Assembly: GCF_029960665.1 (NCBI RefSeq)
Contig: NZ_JASBRB010000012.1
Coordinates: forward strand, 39,130-103,129
Reading direction: 5' to 3'
DNA: 64,000 nucleotides
From: Pseudarthrobacter sp. AL07
GTDB lineage: Bacteria > Actinomycetota > Actinomycetes > Actinomycetales > Micrococcaceae
Shown here: positions 51,770 through 60,363 of the stretch, piece by piece
Numbering within the stretch: the stretch's first letter is position 1
Layout: each line of letters begins with the position of its first letter
Program-made: the position numbers and the translations under genes
The notes under the pieces: model-generated
The model's input: only the letters and a program-made list of their open reading frames with translations
The model's database searches: none
What the model was told of the DNA's origin: nothing

Positions 51770-52044
51770 TTAATCGACGAAGTAGGAACCGCGGATAACA
51801 CCTGCCAGCTTTGATTTCTGGCGGGCGAACATGAAACGTGATGGCAGTTCCGCCGGAATCTCCATGCCGTCAGCCAGTTTGAATCCGACCGCTCGCTTTC
51901 CGCCGTCCTCGATGCTGTACATGACGTTGACCGACAGCCCCGACTCTCGTAGAACACGTAGTCCATCCGCAAACCGTTGACGTCGAAGGCGGCTGCTTCG
52001 AGCGGGTGGGAGCGGATCACGAGCTGGTCTAGCCTGACGAACAT
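51770..52044 (-). pseudogene. Small conserved protein with a one-base frameshift
   Basis: ATG 52044 opens FVRLDQLVIRSHPLEAAAFD and MDYVFYESR, and after a one-base loss near 51948 the other frame continues GLSVNVMYSIEDGGKRAVGF, KLADGMEIPAEL and ends FARQKSKLAGVIRGSYFVD-stop at 51770. Joined, this is a ~91-residue soluble beta-rich protein of unknown function, to my memory conserved in Arthrobacter. The shift is in a CGGGG run. The gene is either freshly broken or has a sequence error. Confidence 0.65.
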
Positions 52045-52220
52045 GGCCGAGGCAGCCCCGCACGCATGCGCGTGGATCGGGACGTTCGCCTGGACCGCGA
52101 TCGCCCTCGCAACGGTCCTCGCGTTCGTGCAGGGCATGGGAATTCCTGACTCAGAGGGGGCCGGGGCCGCCGCCCTGATAGCGCGGCGGCCCCGGCAGGA
52201 TATGACGAGAAGGTCCGCAG

Positions 52221-52388
52221 CTACATTCCGGGAATCTGCTGGCCCTCGTGGACCTCGATTTCGCTGCCCGGCATATTCAGGTGCGGGTGCTGCTTGGCGA
52301 GTTCCAGGGCTGCCTCAGAAGTCTCGGCTTCGATGAGGCTATACCCGGAGACCTCGAGCTGGCTCGGCGCTGTGGCTCCACCCGGCGA
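52221..52388 (-). pseudogene. C-terminal remnant of a YCII-related protein
   Basis: The minus strand ends with EVSGYSLIEAETSEAALELA, then KQHPHLNMPGSEIEVHEGQQ and a stop at 52221. This matches the C-terminus of YCII/DGPF-domain proteins. The N-terminal half is missing: upstream of about 52388 the DNA belongs to the 3' end of the SRPBCC gene. A deletion has joined the two genes. Confidence 0.7.
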
Positions 52389-52393
52389 AACGG

Positions 52394-53101
52394 TCAGACG
52401 GCGACGGTCCGGCCGGAAATGGTCACCAAGGCCAGGCCCTCCACATAGTCCGTGACGACGTCGGACACGACCAGGTGCTGGCCGCTTGCCTTCGCGAAGT
52501 CCCACGCATGGACCATCGACTCAAGGTTCAGGATGCTGGCCACCATTGTGGCGGGAAGTTTGGCGAAGCCCATATCGATCGTGCCATCAAGGCCGCGGCG
52601 GGCGAACGCTTCCAGCGTGGTCTGCGCAAGTTCGGCGATGCGGACCTCGGGAGCCGCATCGACCCGGTCCGTGGCAGCGGACCATTCGTCCGGGCCGGCC
52701 CCGGAATCCGACAAGGTCTCCGCGACCAGACGTCCCAGGTAGTGGTTCCAGCCTTCGGCGTGTGCCGTGGACTGCTCAGGCGTGAGGCCCTCATGCACCA
52801 GGCGCAACGACGTACCGCCGTCGACCGGCTCCAGCGTGATGGTGACCGTGGACGCACCGGGCGGCAGGTCCGTGCCGGACTCCCAGCCCCAAGTGAACAC
52901 GATGCGCTTGCCCGGCTCGATTTCCTGGAACGTACCAGCCGCGTGGTGGCCCGGGATGATGGTCCAGCGGTATTCGCCCCCTACGCGAAGGTCCACACTG
53001 GCGGCCACCGTCTTCCAGCGGCGCAGGCGTTCTGGCTGCGTGATCAGGGCGAAAGCTTCGTCGGCGTCGACGGGCAGGTGGATGGTTTTGTCGAAGCTCA
53101 T
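52394..53101 (-). CDS. SRPBCC (AHSA1-type) protein fused to a partial TIGR03086-like domain
   Basis: The first ~135 of 235 residues form an AHSA1-type SRPBCC domain (FDKTIHLPVDADEAFALITQ, VGGEYRWTIIPGHHAAGTFQ, RIVFTWGWESGTDLPPGAST, GWNHYLGRL). The last ~85 residues resemble the C-terminal part of a TIGR03086/mycothiol-dependent isomerase-like protein (DMGFAKLPATMVASILNLES, MVHAWDFAKASGQ) and end abruptly after VTISGRTVAV. The tail adjoins the YCII remnant, so the natural C-terminus has probably been lost by deletion. The ArsR-type regulator is encoded directly upstream on the same strand. Confidence 0.8.
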   Translation of the reverse strand: MSFDKTIHLPVDADEAFALITQPERLRRWKTVAASVDLRVGGEYRWTIIPGHHAAGTFQEIEPGKRIVFTWGWESGTDLPPGASTVTITLEPVDGGTSLRLVHEGLTPEQSTAHAEGWNHYLGRLVAETLSDSGAGPDEWSAATDRVDAAPEVRIAELAQTTLEAFARRGLDGTIDMGFAKLPATMVASILNLESMVHAWDFAKASGQHLVVSDVVTDYVEGLALVTISGRTVAV

Positions 53102-53132
53102 GAGAGCGGTCCTTTGTCTTGAAGCGAAGTAC

Positions 53133-53468
53133 CTAGCGGGGTGGTGCGGACTTGCCTGGACCGTGCCGACCTGCTGCCAATGCGGCCGCGTCCGCGGCCA
53201 GCAAATCCAGTTCGTCGGTCCAGAACTGCTCGACCAGTGCACGGAGCCGGCCCATGCCCTCGGGGTTGAGCCGGTAAAACCTGTTCCGCCCTTCTTTGCG
53301 CGCAATAACCAGGCCTGCCTGTTCCAGTAGCAGCAGGTGCTGGGAGACCGCCGAGCGGCTGACCGTGAAGTGGGCGGCCAACTCCCCCACGGACTGTTCC
53401 TGGCGGGCCAGGAGACGCAGCAACCGCCGCCGGCTCGGCTCCGCAGCGATCTCCAAGGCATCCAACAC
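53133..53468 (-). CDS. ArsR-family transcriptional regulator
   Basis: This 111-residue winged-helix regulator has ALEIAAEPSRRRLLRLLARQ, the recognition helix SVGELAAHFTVSRSAVSQHL and the wing ARKEGRNRFYRLNPEG. It lacks the Cys metal motif, so it is the non-metal type usually paired with SRPBCC proteins. GTG 53468 is chosen as start; an inverted repeat and promoter-like elements end only a few nt upstream, implying a leaderless mRNA. It is followed 31 bp later by the SRPBCC gene, its likely partner. Confidence 0.88.
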   Translation of the reverse strand: MLDALEIAAEPSRRRLLRLLARQEQSVGELAAHFTVSRSAVSQHLLLLEQAGLVIARKEGRNRFYRLNPEGMGRLRALVEQFWTDELDLLAADAAALAAGRHGPGKSAPPR

Positions 53469-53472
53469 TATG

Positions 53473-53498
53473 AATGCGTTAATTCTGACTAACGCATT
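53473..53498. promoter_or_regulatory. Inverted repeat at the ArsR-type gene start (likely operator)
   Basis: AATGCGTTA (53473-53481) and TAACGCATT (53490-53498) are perfect inverted repeats with an 8-bp spacer. On the minus strand TTGCTT (53504-53499) and TAACGC (53481-53476), 17 bp apart, could be -35 and -10. A bound repressor would cover the promoter. Confidence 0.65.
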
Positions 53499-53657
53499 AA
53501 GCAAGGCCTCGCGATCGAAAATGGCGCGCACTTTTGACGATTACTGGAGCGCGTGTACAGCTATGAGCCAACAACAACTGGACTGCGGCGCAGCTTGTTC
53601 GGGACTTGTAAGGATTCCACCCGCGTCAACTGCTGCCGGGGTTGGCATGATGAGGTC

Positions 53658-54587
53658 ATGGACTATCCCTCGGAATCCCTGGCCCGCGTCGGCATTATTG
53701 GCGGCACCGGCCTGTACCGGCTGCCCGGGGCGGCCGTGCTGGAAACGTTGGACGCCTCGACGCCGTTTGGCCCGCCGTCCAGCCCCGTCACCGTTGCCCG
53801 GCTGCCTGCACGGGACGGTCCCGGAGGTGCGGACGGCCCGGTGGTCGTGTTCCTGAGCCGGCACGGCCGCGGACACAGCATTGCCCCGCAGCAGATCAAC
53901 CACCGTGCCAACTTCTGGGCGTTCAAGAGCATGGGTGTGGAGGCTGTCATCTCGTCCGCGGCAGTGGGCGGACTGGTTCCGAGCCACGGAACCGGGACCT
54001 TTGCCGTACCCGACCAGTTTCTGGACAGGACCTGGGGCCGGGCGGACACTTTCTACGACGGCTCGCTGCCCACCGGCGTGCAGCACCTGCCCGCCGCCGA
54101 GCCCTACAGTGCCCCGCTGCGTGCCGCACTCATCGACGCTCTCGAGGTGCAGCGCGAACAATTCGCACCCGCTGCAACCGTGGCTGTCACCAACGGGCCA
54201 CGCTTTTCCACCAAGGCCGAGTCGGCAGCCCTGGTCCGGGCCGGTGCGCATCTCGTCAGCATGACCCAATACCCCGAGCCGGTGCTGGCGGCGGAGCTGA
54301 ACATGCATTTCGCGGCGCTGGCGTTCATCACCGACGCCGACACCGGCCACGACGGTTCCGAGCCCGTGACCGCGGAGCTGGTACTCGGCCGCCTGGCGGC
54401 CGCGCGGCCGCGGATTCTGGCCGTGCTATCCGAGGCGGCGAGGAGAGTATCCGCAGGGCTGGCCTGCGTGGAAACGGCGGACGTCGGCGGATTCCCGCGG
54501 ATGGCCCTTATGCCCGCCGACGCCGTCGCCACTGTGATGGGCGCCGCCAGCCCGGTAAGCCCCGGTACTGCACGGAGCAGGCCGTGA
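53658..54587 (+). CDS. S-methyl-5'-thioadenosine / purine nucleoside phosphorylase (MTAP type)
   Basis: The 309-residue enzyme matches the MTAP/PNP family. It has VGIIGGTGLYRLPGA at the N-terminus, the phosphate loop VVFLSRHGRGHSIAPQQINH, NFWAFKSMGVEAVISSAAVG, and the substrate block TNGPRFSTKAES with VSMTQYPEPVLAAEL. The Met-Thr-Gln-Tyr-Pro-Glu form differs slightly from MTAP (NMTxxPE), so specificity is open. It cleaves MTA or a purine nucleoside with phosphate. ATG 53658 has a TGAGG site; the stop overlaps the GTG start of the epimerase gene. Confidence 0.88.
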   Translation: MDYPSESLARVGIIGGTGLYRLPGAAVLETLDASTPFGPPSSPVTVARLPARDGPGGADGPVVVFLSRHGRGHSIAPQQINHRANFWAFKSMGVEAVISSAAVGGLVPSHGTGTFAVPDQFLDRTWGRADTFYDGSLPTGVQHLPAAEPYSAPLRAALIDALEVQREQFAPAATVAVTNGPRFSTKAESAALVRAGAHLVSMTQYPEPVLAAELNMHFAALAFITDADTGHDGSEPVTAELVLGRLAAARPRILAVLSEAARRVSAGLACVETADVGGFPRMALMPADAVATVMGAASPVSPGTARSRP

Positions 54588-55651
54588 AAATTCTGGTCAC
54601 AGGCGGAGCCGGTTTCATTGGCGGCCACATCGTCGAAGCCGCCCTGGCCCGCGGCTGGGAGGTCCGGACCCTGGATTCGCTGGATCCGGTGGTGCATCCG
54701 GTCAGGCCTGCAGCAGATCCCGGCGCGTCTTTGCTGGTGGGCGACGTTGGCGATGCATCCACCGTTGCTGCGGCTTTGGAGGGGATCGACGTCGTTGTCC
54801 ATCAGAGCGCCAAGGTGGGCCTCGGCGTCGACTTCTCCGATGCGCCGGACTATGTCCGCAACAATGACCTGGCCACGGCCGTACTCCTGGCAGGCATGGC
54901 CTCGGCCGGCAGGGACAAACTGGTGCTCGCTTCCTCCATGGTGGTCTATGGCGAGGGCGCCTACACGGACTCATCCGGCCGGCTGGTGCGGCCCGGCCCA
55001 CGCCGGGTGGAGGACATGAAGCTCGGAATCTTTGACCCACGGGACCCTGTCACCGGCGAGGTCCTGCTGCCCACACTGGTCTCCGAAGGCGCGGTGCTGG
55101 ACCCGCGCAACGTCTATGCTGCCTCCAAACTGGCCCAGGAAAACCTGGCATCGGTCTGGGCCCGTACAACCGGAGGCACTGCCGCGGCCCTGCGGTACCA
55201 CAACGTCTATGGCCCCCGGATGCCCAGGGACACACCCTATGCGGGCGTGGCCAGCCTGTTCCGCTCGGCCCTGGCCCGCGGGCAGGCGCCGCGGGTGTTC
55301 GAGGACGGCGGCCAGCGCCGTAGCTTCATCCACGTGGCGGACGTTGCGGAGGCAAACCTGTGCGCCGTTGAAGCGCTGGCGGCAGGCGGGGTCATGGCGG
55401 CAGGCAGTATGAGGGCGTACAACGTGGGAGCCTCGGAGGTCCACACCATTGGTCAGGTGGCGGGCGCCCTGAGCGCTGTTGGCGGCGGCCCGGTCCCCGT
55501 GATCACAGGGGACTTCCGGCTGGGCGACGTCCGGCACATCACCGCGAGCTCTGCACGGGCCAAAGCCGAACTGGGTTGGGCTCCGCGGCATGCGTTTGAG
55601 GACGGCATGCGTGAGTTCGCCACCGCCCCGCTGCGCGGGGAACTGCCCTAG
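54584..55651 (+). CDS. NAD-dependent sugar epimerase/dehydratase (SDR extended)
   Basis: The 355-residue extended SDR has KILVTGGAGFIGGHIVEAAL (NAD-binding GxxGxxG), ASSMVVYGEG, the catalytic Tyr/Lys as VYAASKLAQEN, YHNVYGPRMPRDTPYAGVAS and a sugar-nucleotide-binding FIHVADVAEANL. It likely acts on an NDP-sugar. GTG 54584 overlaps the MTAP stop by 4 nt, so the two are co-translated. Its 3' end overlaps the convergent histidine kinase gene by 4 nt. Confidence 0.88.
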   Translation: MKILVTGGAGFIGGHIVEAALARGWEVRTLDSLDPVVHPVRPAADPGASLLVGDVGDASTVAAALEGIDVVVHQSAKVGLGVDFSDAPDYVRNNDLATAVLLAGMASAGRDKLVLASSMVVYGEGAYTDSSGRLVRPGPRRVEDMKLGIFDPRDPVTGEVLLPTLVSEGAVLDPRNVYAASKLAQENLASVWARTTGGTAAALRYHNVYGPRMPRDTPYAGVASLFRSALARGQAPRVFEDGGQRRSFIHVADVAEANLCAVEALAAGGVMAAGSMRAYNVGASEVHTIGQVAGALSAVGGGPVPVITGDFRLGDVRHITASSARAKAELGWAPRHAFEDGMREFATAPLRGELP

Positions 55652-56787
55652 ACGGCTGGTCCCAGACCCTCCTGGCCGGCGGGGATCCGCAACCGGAACC
55701 GGCACCCACCCCCAACGTTGGCAACCTCCAGAGTGCCACCGTGGGCCTGCACGATGCCGTGGACAATGCTTAGGCCAACCCCTGCGCCGCTGTATCGCGA
55801 TTTGGTGCGACCGGCGTCCTTCTGCCAGCCCGCGGTGAGCATCCGGGGCAGGTCCTCCGCCGGGATCCCGCCGCAGCCGTCGCGCACCTCTACTACCGCC
55901 TCGCCAGCGGCGGAGTTCACGGCAATGGACACGGTGCTTCCACGAGCACTGTACAGAATGCCGTTGAGGACCACATTGCGGATGGCCCGGGACAACGACG
56001 CGCCATCTGCAGCCACCAACGTGGGGGCAACGGCGTCGCCGTTGATGGCAATGGCACGGCCGGCCGCAACAGGGGCGAGGTCGGCAATTGCGTCGCTGAC
56101 GACGTCGTACAGGTCCAAGGGCCGGTGGTCCAGCACCAAGGTTCCAGCCTGGATCTTGGAGAGCTCGAGCAGGTCATTGACCAGCACGGCCATCTGGTCG
56201 GTCTGGCCGATTATTCGCTGGTGGTAGCCGGAAACATCCTCGGCAATGCCATCCTCCAGCGCCTCGGCCATGGCGCGCATGCTGGCCAGCGGGGTACGCA
56301 GATCGTGGGAAACCCAGGCCACCAGTTCGCGCCGTGCAGCCTCCACTGCCTGTTCCCGTTGTCTGGATTCTTCGAGTTTATGGCTGGTGGCAGCAAGCTC
56401 GGCGGCCAACGCGGACAGTTCCGAGGTCATTTTCCGTTGCGGTGCCACGGGCTCTCCGCGGCCGATTCTGGCCGCATCCCCGGCCAGGCGGTTGGTGTTC
56501 CTTGCCAGCCCGACTCCCAAGAGCACTGCGACCACCGTGGCAACGACCGAGGCGATCGCCAGGATGAACCACATCACCTGAAGATCCGCCTCCGAGATGA
56601 ACATGGCGTTGAAGGCGCTCACCATCCCTGCCACCAGGATGGCGATGGTGGCCAGGACCACGAGCAGGATCTGCACCACAATGGAGGTCCTGCCGAGCAG
56701 GCGCTGCAGCACCACAGTCACGGCGCCGATGGCCAACGCCCATGACAGCACAACCGTGACAATGATGAACAGATCGCCGCTAGTCAT
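55648..56787 (-). CDS. Sensor histidine kinase (second two-component system)
   Basis: This 379-residue kinase has three N-terminal helices (about residues 5-27, 33-55 and 70-95) with hardly any external loop, so it may sense within the membrane. A HAMP linker, the HisKA motif VAWVSHDLRTPLASM and HATPase_c boxes (IRNVVLNGILYSARG, SRYSGAGVGLSIVHG) follow. The N-box has Asn-Gly-Ile in place of Asn-Ala-x. It starts 8 nt inside the end of the response-regulator gene and forms an operon with it. Confidence 0.93.
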   Translation of the reverse strand: MTSGDLFIIVTVVLSWALAIGAVTVVLQRLLGRTSIVVQILLVVLATIAILVAGMVSAFNAMFISEADLQVMWFILAIASVVATVVAVLLGVGLARNTNRLAGDAARIGRGEPVAPQRKMTSELSALAAELAATSHKLEESRQREQAVEAARRELVAWVSHDLRTPLASMRAMAEALEDGIAEDVSGYHQRIIGQTDQMAVLVNDLLELSKIQAGTLVLDHRPLDLYDVVSDAIADLAPVAAGRAIAINGDAVAPTLVAADGASLSRAIRNVVLNGILYSARGSTVSIAVNSAAGEAVVEVRDGCGGIPAEDLPRMLTAGWQKDAGRTKSRYSGAGVGLSIVHGIVQAHGGTLEVANVGGGCRFRLRIPAGQEGLGPAV

Positions 56788-57520
56788 GGCTGGCCGGCTC
56801 CGTGCCGTCGTCGAACCTGTACCCCACGCCCCACACCGTTTTCAGCAGCACGGGCGTGGTGGGGTTGGCTTCGATTTTTTCGCGCAGCCGGCGCACGTGC
56901 ACTGTCACCGTTGACAGATCGCCAAAGTCCCAGCCCCAGACGGCCTTGATGAGTACGTCGCGGCTGAAGACCTGGTTGGGGCGGCGCAAAAAGAACGCCA
57001 GAAGATCAAATTCCCTAGCTGTCAGTATGAGGTTCTTATCGCGGTATCTGACAATGCGCGAGGCCGGGTTGAGGGCAAAGCCGGCCAGCTCCACGGGCGG
57101 TTCCGGGGTGAATTCCTTGACGCTGCGGCGCAGCACGGACTTCACCCGAAGCACCAGCTCACGGGGCGAGAAGGGCTTGGTGACGTAGTCATCAGCGCCC
57201 ATTTCCAGGCCCAGGATGCGGTCGTCTTCGGTGCCCAGCGCGGTGAGCATGATGATGGGCATGGAGTGGGTGAGCCGGATCCGCCGGCATACCTCAGCCC
57301 CGTCCAAACCAGGCAGCATACGGTCCAGGATGATCAGGTCCGGGTTGTGCGTCCGGGCCAGGTGCAGGGCACTGAATCCGTCACCTGCCGTATCAACCTG
57401 GAAACCAGCCAGCACCAAATAGTCGTGAACCACCTGGGCGATGGTGGCCTCGTCTTCAACGAGCAGGACGCGCCGGTTGCCAACGTCCCCTGGGTCCGCG
57501 TCGGGCTGAACACTATTCAC
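56780..57520 (-). CDS. OmpR-family response regulator (second two-component system)
   Basis: This 246-residue regulator has receiver motifs LLVEDEATIAQVV, LIILDRMLPGLDG with the phospho-Asp, IIMLTALG and YVTKPFSPREL. The winged-helix domain has LTAREFDLLAFFLRRPNQVF, VTVHVRRLREKIE and VWGVGYRFD. GTG 57520 is the likely start. It is divergent from the glycosyltransferase gene and probably controls it and its neighbours. The partner kinase follows with an 8-nt overlap. Confidence 0.94.
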   Translation of the reverse strand: MNSVQPDADPGDVGNRRVLLVEDEATIAQVVHDYLVLAGFQVDTAGDGFSALHLARTHNPDLIILDRMLPGLDGAEVCRRIRLTHSMPIIMLTALGTEDDRILGLEMGADDYVTKPFSPRELVLRVKSVLRRSVKEFTPEPPVELAGFALNPASRIVRYRDKNLILTAREFDLLAFFLRRPNQVFSRDVLIKAVWGWDFGDLSTVTVHVRRLREKIEANPTTPVLLKTVWGVGYRFDDGTEPASHD

Positions 57521-57642
57521 GTTCCCAGCATAGGTTCGTGGACGCCACTTTGGGTCTGCATAGGGCTTCCGGAGGGCAAGCGTCCCGGTTTCGTAAGCAT
57601 TTCCACCTGCCGCGCCGGCCCCGCGGATTCTACGGTCGAAGG

Positions 57643-58461
57643 GTGGAGAAAAAACTGAGCAATTCGCATGATGGAACCGGCGCGGCCAGCGCCCCCTGCG
57701 CTGCGGTCGTCGGCGCCGGCGGCGCACCCGCCGTGCTGGTGGACGTCGTGCTGCCGTGCCTCAACGAGCTTTCGGCCCTCCCCCAGGTTCTGGGGGCCCT
57801 GCCGCCTGGATACCGGGCAATAGTGGTGGACAACGGCTGTACCGATGGCTCCGGAAAGCTCGCCTCCAGTCTGGGGGCCGCCGTCGTGCATGAACCGCGG
57901 CGTGGCTTTGGTGCGGCAGCCCATGCTGGCCTGGTGGCTGCCACGGCGGAGTTTGTGGCCTTCTGCGATTGCGACGGTTCGCTGGATCCTGCACAACTGG
58001 CCCCGATGCTGGAGCTGGTGCGCACCGGGCGTGCCGATCTGGTCCTGGGTGCCCGGCAGCCAGCCCGCGGCGCCTGGCCGGTCCATGCCCGGCTGGCCAA
58101 CATCGTCCTGAGCAGGCGGCTGCGCCGGTTGACGGGAATCCCCGTCACGGACTTGGGCCCACTTCGCCTGGCCCGGCGAACTGCGTTGCTCGGGCTGGAC
58201 CTCACCGACCGGCGCAGCGGTTATCCGCTGGAAATGTTCCTCAAAGCCCACCGCGACGGCTGGCGCGTGGCAGAGGTTCCGGTCGCTTATGCGCCGCGCC
58301 TGGGCAAGTCCAAGGTGACCGGCACGGTGCGTGGAACCCTGACAGCACTCAAGGACATGAGGGCGCAGCTGGCCGCCGCATCGCGGTGGACGCCAGCTAC
58401 CGGCGCCGGCAGACCGACCGCGGGCGGACCCCCGGCCGAGGCCCGGGGAGCGACGCCGTGA
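57643..58461 (+). CDS. Family 2 glycosyltransferase
   Basis: The 272-residue GT-A transferase has VVLPCLNELSALPQVLGALP, the nucleotide-binding VVDNGCTDGSG, the Asp block FCDCDGSLDP and GARQPARGAW, then LGPLRLARR and RSGYPLEMFLKAHRDGWRVA with a family ED-like acid. It resembles DPM1/PglC-like GT2 proteins but has no C-terminal membrane helices. GTG 57643 is the assumed start, with a weak site. Its stop overlaps the DUF2064 gene start by 4 nt. The sugar and acceptor are unknown. Confidence 0.88.
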   Translation: MEKKLSNSHDGTGAASAPCAAVVGAGGAPAVLVDVVLPCLNELSALPQVLGALPPGYRAIVVDNGCTDGSGKLASSLGAAVVHEPRRGFGAAAHAGLVAATAEFVAFCDCDGSLDPAQLAPMLELVRTGRADLVLGARQPARGAWPVHARLANIVLSRRLRRLTGIPVTDLGPLRLARRTALLGLDLTDRRSGYPLEMFLKAHRDGWRVAEVPVAYAPRLGKSKVTGTVRGTLTALKDMRAQLAAASRWTPATGAGRPTAGGPPAEARGATP

Positions 58462-59156
58462 TCCTTACCATCGCGGTCATCGCCAAAGAATGCATCCCGG
58501 GCAAAGTCAAGACGCGCCTCACGCCACCGCTCACGCCTGCGCAGGCAGCAGCCCTGGCCCAGACCAGCCTCAGTCAGACGCTGGACACTGTGCGGTCCTT
58601 GCCCGCGGCCAGGCGGTTGCTGGTGTTTGACGGGGCGCCGCACCGCAGGGACGCTGCGGGGTTTGACGTGGTTGCCCAGAGCGGCGGCCGGCTGGACGAA
58701 CGGCTGGCGGTCATCTGTTCGTTAATCACCGGCCCGCTGCTGATTCTGGGCATGGACACACCCCAGTTTTGCTTTACACCGCTCGCAAGGCTGCTGGCGG
58801 ACTGGACCACCCCGACGCCCCGCCACGACGCCTGGATCGGACCGGCAACGGACGGCGGCTTTTGGGCCCTGGGCCTGCACCGGCCCGACGGCAAGCTGGT
58901 CCGGGGCGTGGAAATGTCCACCCCGCAGACCGGGGCGCAACAGTTGGCCCGGCTGACCGGCGCCGGCCTGGCGGTGGGGCTGTTGCCCACATTGACGGAC
59001 GTGGACCACTTTGCCGATGCCTTGGCCGCCGCCCGCGCTTGTTCCGGCACACCGTTTGCCCGCGCGGTTGACCGCCTGGCCCTGGGGCTGCCGGCGGCGA
59101 AGGTGCCCGTTCCAGTGCCGACCGGCGCAGCAACCCAAGGGCCGGCCCAGGGATGA
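58458..59156 (+). CDS. DUF2064 / TIGR04282-family glycosyltransferase-like protein
   Basis: The 232-residue protein has IAVIAKECIPGKVKTRLTPP, the typical nucleotidyl/glycosyl start of DUF2064, LLILGMDTPQF with the metal-binding Asp, and IGPATDGGFWALGL. TIGR04282 members occur with arsenosugar and other glycosylation genes and are probably sugar or nucleotide transferases. GTG 58458 overlaps the stop of the GT2 gene, and its own stop overlaps the methyltransferase start, so the three are one translational unit. Confidence 0.85.
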   Translation: MILTIAVIAKECIPGKVKTRLTPPLTPAQAAALAQTSLSQTLDTVRSLPAARRLLVFDGAPHRRDAAGFDVVAQSGGRLDERLAVICSLITGPLLILGMDTPQFCFTPLARLLADWTTPTPRHDAWIGPATDGGFWALGLHRPDGKLVRGVEMSTPQTGAQQLARLTGAGLAVGLLPTLTDVDHFADALAAARACSGTPFARAVDRLALGLPAAKVPVPVPTGAATQGPAQG

Positions 59157-59890
59157 GCGCCCAGACAGCGTCGACCAATACCGGCCCCTGGGCCAGCGGC
59201 GAATCTGCTGGCGGCAGCATCCCGGTCGCCTTGTTTGGGCAAGGCGGACACGAGCCGTACGCAGGCAGCCTGTCACTCGGCCTGGGGCACCTGACCCTCC
59301 GCCCGGAATCCGCCCGCCCGGAACGAATCGGGCCGGTCCACTTCAGCATGCAAGGCTGGTCCGGCCCGGCCACCGCCTGCGAACGCGAGCTGCTGAGCAC
59401 CCTACGCGGGCCCGTTCTTGATGTGGGCTGCGGCCCTGGCCGGATGCTGGCCGCCGCCGGTGAACTGGGCTTGGTGGCAATGGGCGTTGACGCAAGCGCT
59501 CCCGCGGTGCGGGTGGCCACCAGCCGTGGCGCAGTGGCGATTCATGGCTCCATCTTTGACCCCGTCCCGCACGAGGGCGGTTGGGCGTCGGCGCTGCTGC
59601 TGGACGGGAACATCGGAATCGGCGGGAACATACGGGTGCTGCTGGAGCGTGTTGCCGCACTGCTGGCACCGGGCGGGCATGCGTTGGCAGAGGCTGAAAC
59701 CCCCGATTCCCTCGATGTGGCCTATCTGGCCGTGTTGGAGGATTCGGCCGGACGGGCCAGCGCCGCCTTTCCCTGGGCCCGCGCCGGCGCGAAAGCACTG
59801 GCAGCCCATGCAGCCCGGGCGGGACTGGCCTCCGTCGCCACACGGACTGTTCAGGGCCGGGTCTTTTTGACGCTGGAACGTCGGGCGTAA
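59153..59890 (+). CDS. Class I SAM-dependent methyltransferase
   Basis: The 245-residue enzyme has the SAM motif I as VLDVGCGPGRMLAAAGELG, motif II VAMGVDASAPAVRVA and the post-motif region WASALLLDGNIGIGGNIRVL. The first ~85 residues are an extra N-terminal segment of unknown role. The methyl acceptor cannot be told. ATG 59153 overlaps the DUF2064 stop. Its 3' end overlaps the convergent membrane-protein gene by 40 bp, an unusually long convergent overlap. Confidence 0.87.
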   Translation: MSAQTASTNTGPWASGESAGGSIPVALFGQGGHEPYAGSLSLGLGHLTLRPESARPERIGPVHFSMQGWSGPATACERELLSTLRGPVLDVGCGPGRMLAAAGELGLVAMGVDASAPAVRVATSRGAVAIHGSIFDPVPHEGGWASALLLDGNIGIGGNIRVLLERVAALLAPGGHALAEAETPDSLDVAYLAVLEDSAGRASAAFPWARAGAKALAAHAARAGLASVATRTVQGRVFLTLERRA

Positions 59891-60363
59891 AGTCCGACGG
59901 CGGCCACGAACCCCGCCGCGGCCACCACCAGAACCAGCCAGAAGATGCCCAAGGCGTGTAGATAGTCCCCCTGCAGGACTGTATCGTTGGCCCCGCTTTC
60001 CAGGCCGCCTGGCTGTAGTACCTGCTGGGCGCGAATCAGGGGGGCTGCCAGCAAGGTCACCACCGCCCCTACCAGCAGGGTGCCGCGCACTATCCCCTGC
60101 TGAACGGGGCGCAGCCCATACGTCAGCCGCGACAGTCCGCCGCCGGCTAGCGTCGTCACGGGGACCAGCACGCCGTCGTGCACCACCAGTGCTGCGGCAA
60201 GCCAGGCCGCCACGCCGACCAACTGGGCAATCGGCACATTGGCCAGGAATCCGAAGACAGCATAGCCGAGGGCTGCCACGCCCAAAGCGCCCAGAGCTGC
60301 CCGCACCCACCAAAACGGTCCGCGCTCCATCGTCACCGGGGGACCCATCAATGGCAGTCGCAT
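59851..60363 (-). CDS. Membrane protein linked to the molybdopterin oxidoreductase
   Basis: This 170-residue protein has four predicted helices (about residues 18-38, 46-68, 95-115 and 137-160) and a basic C-terminal tail. ATG 60363 overlaps the stop of the oxidoreductase gene (ATGA), implying a functional pair. No named domain is recognised. It may anchor the oxidoreductase or pass electrons to it, but it lacks conserved His pairs typical for heme b, so an electron role is doubtful. Confidence 0.75.
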   Translation of the reverse strand: MRLPLMGPPVTMERGPFWWVRAALGALGVAALGYAVFGFLANVPIAQLVGVAAWLAAALVVHDGVLVPVTTLAGGGLSRLTYGLRPVQQGIVRGTLLVGAVVTLLAAPLIRAQQVLQPGGLESGANDTVLQGDYLHALGIFWLVLVVAAAGFVAAVGLYARRSSVKKTRP

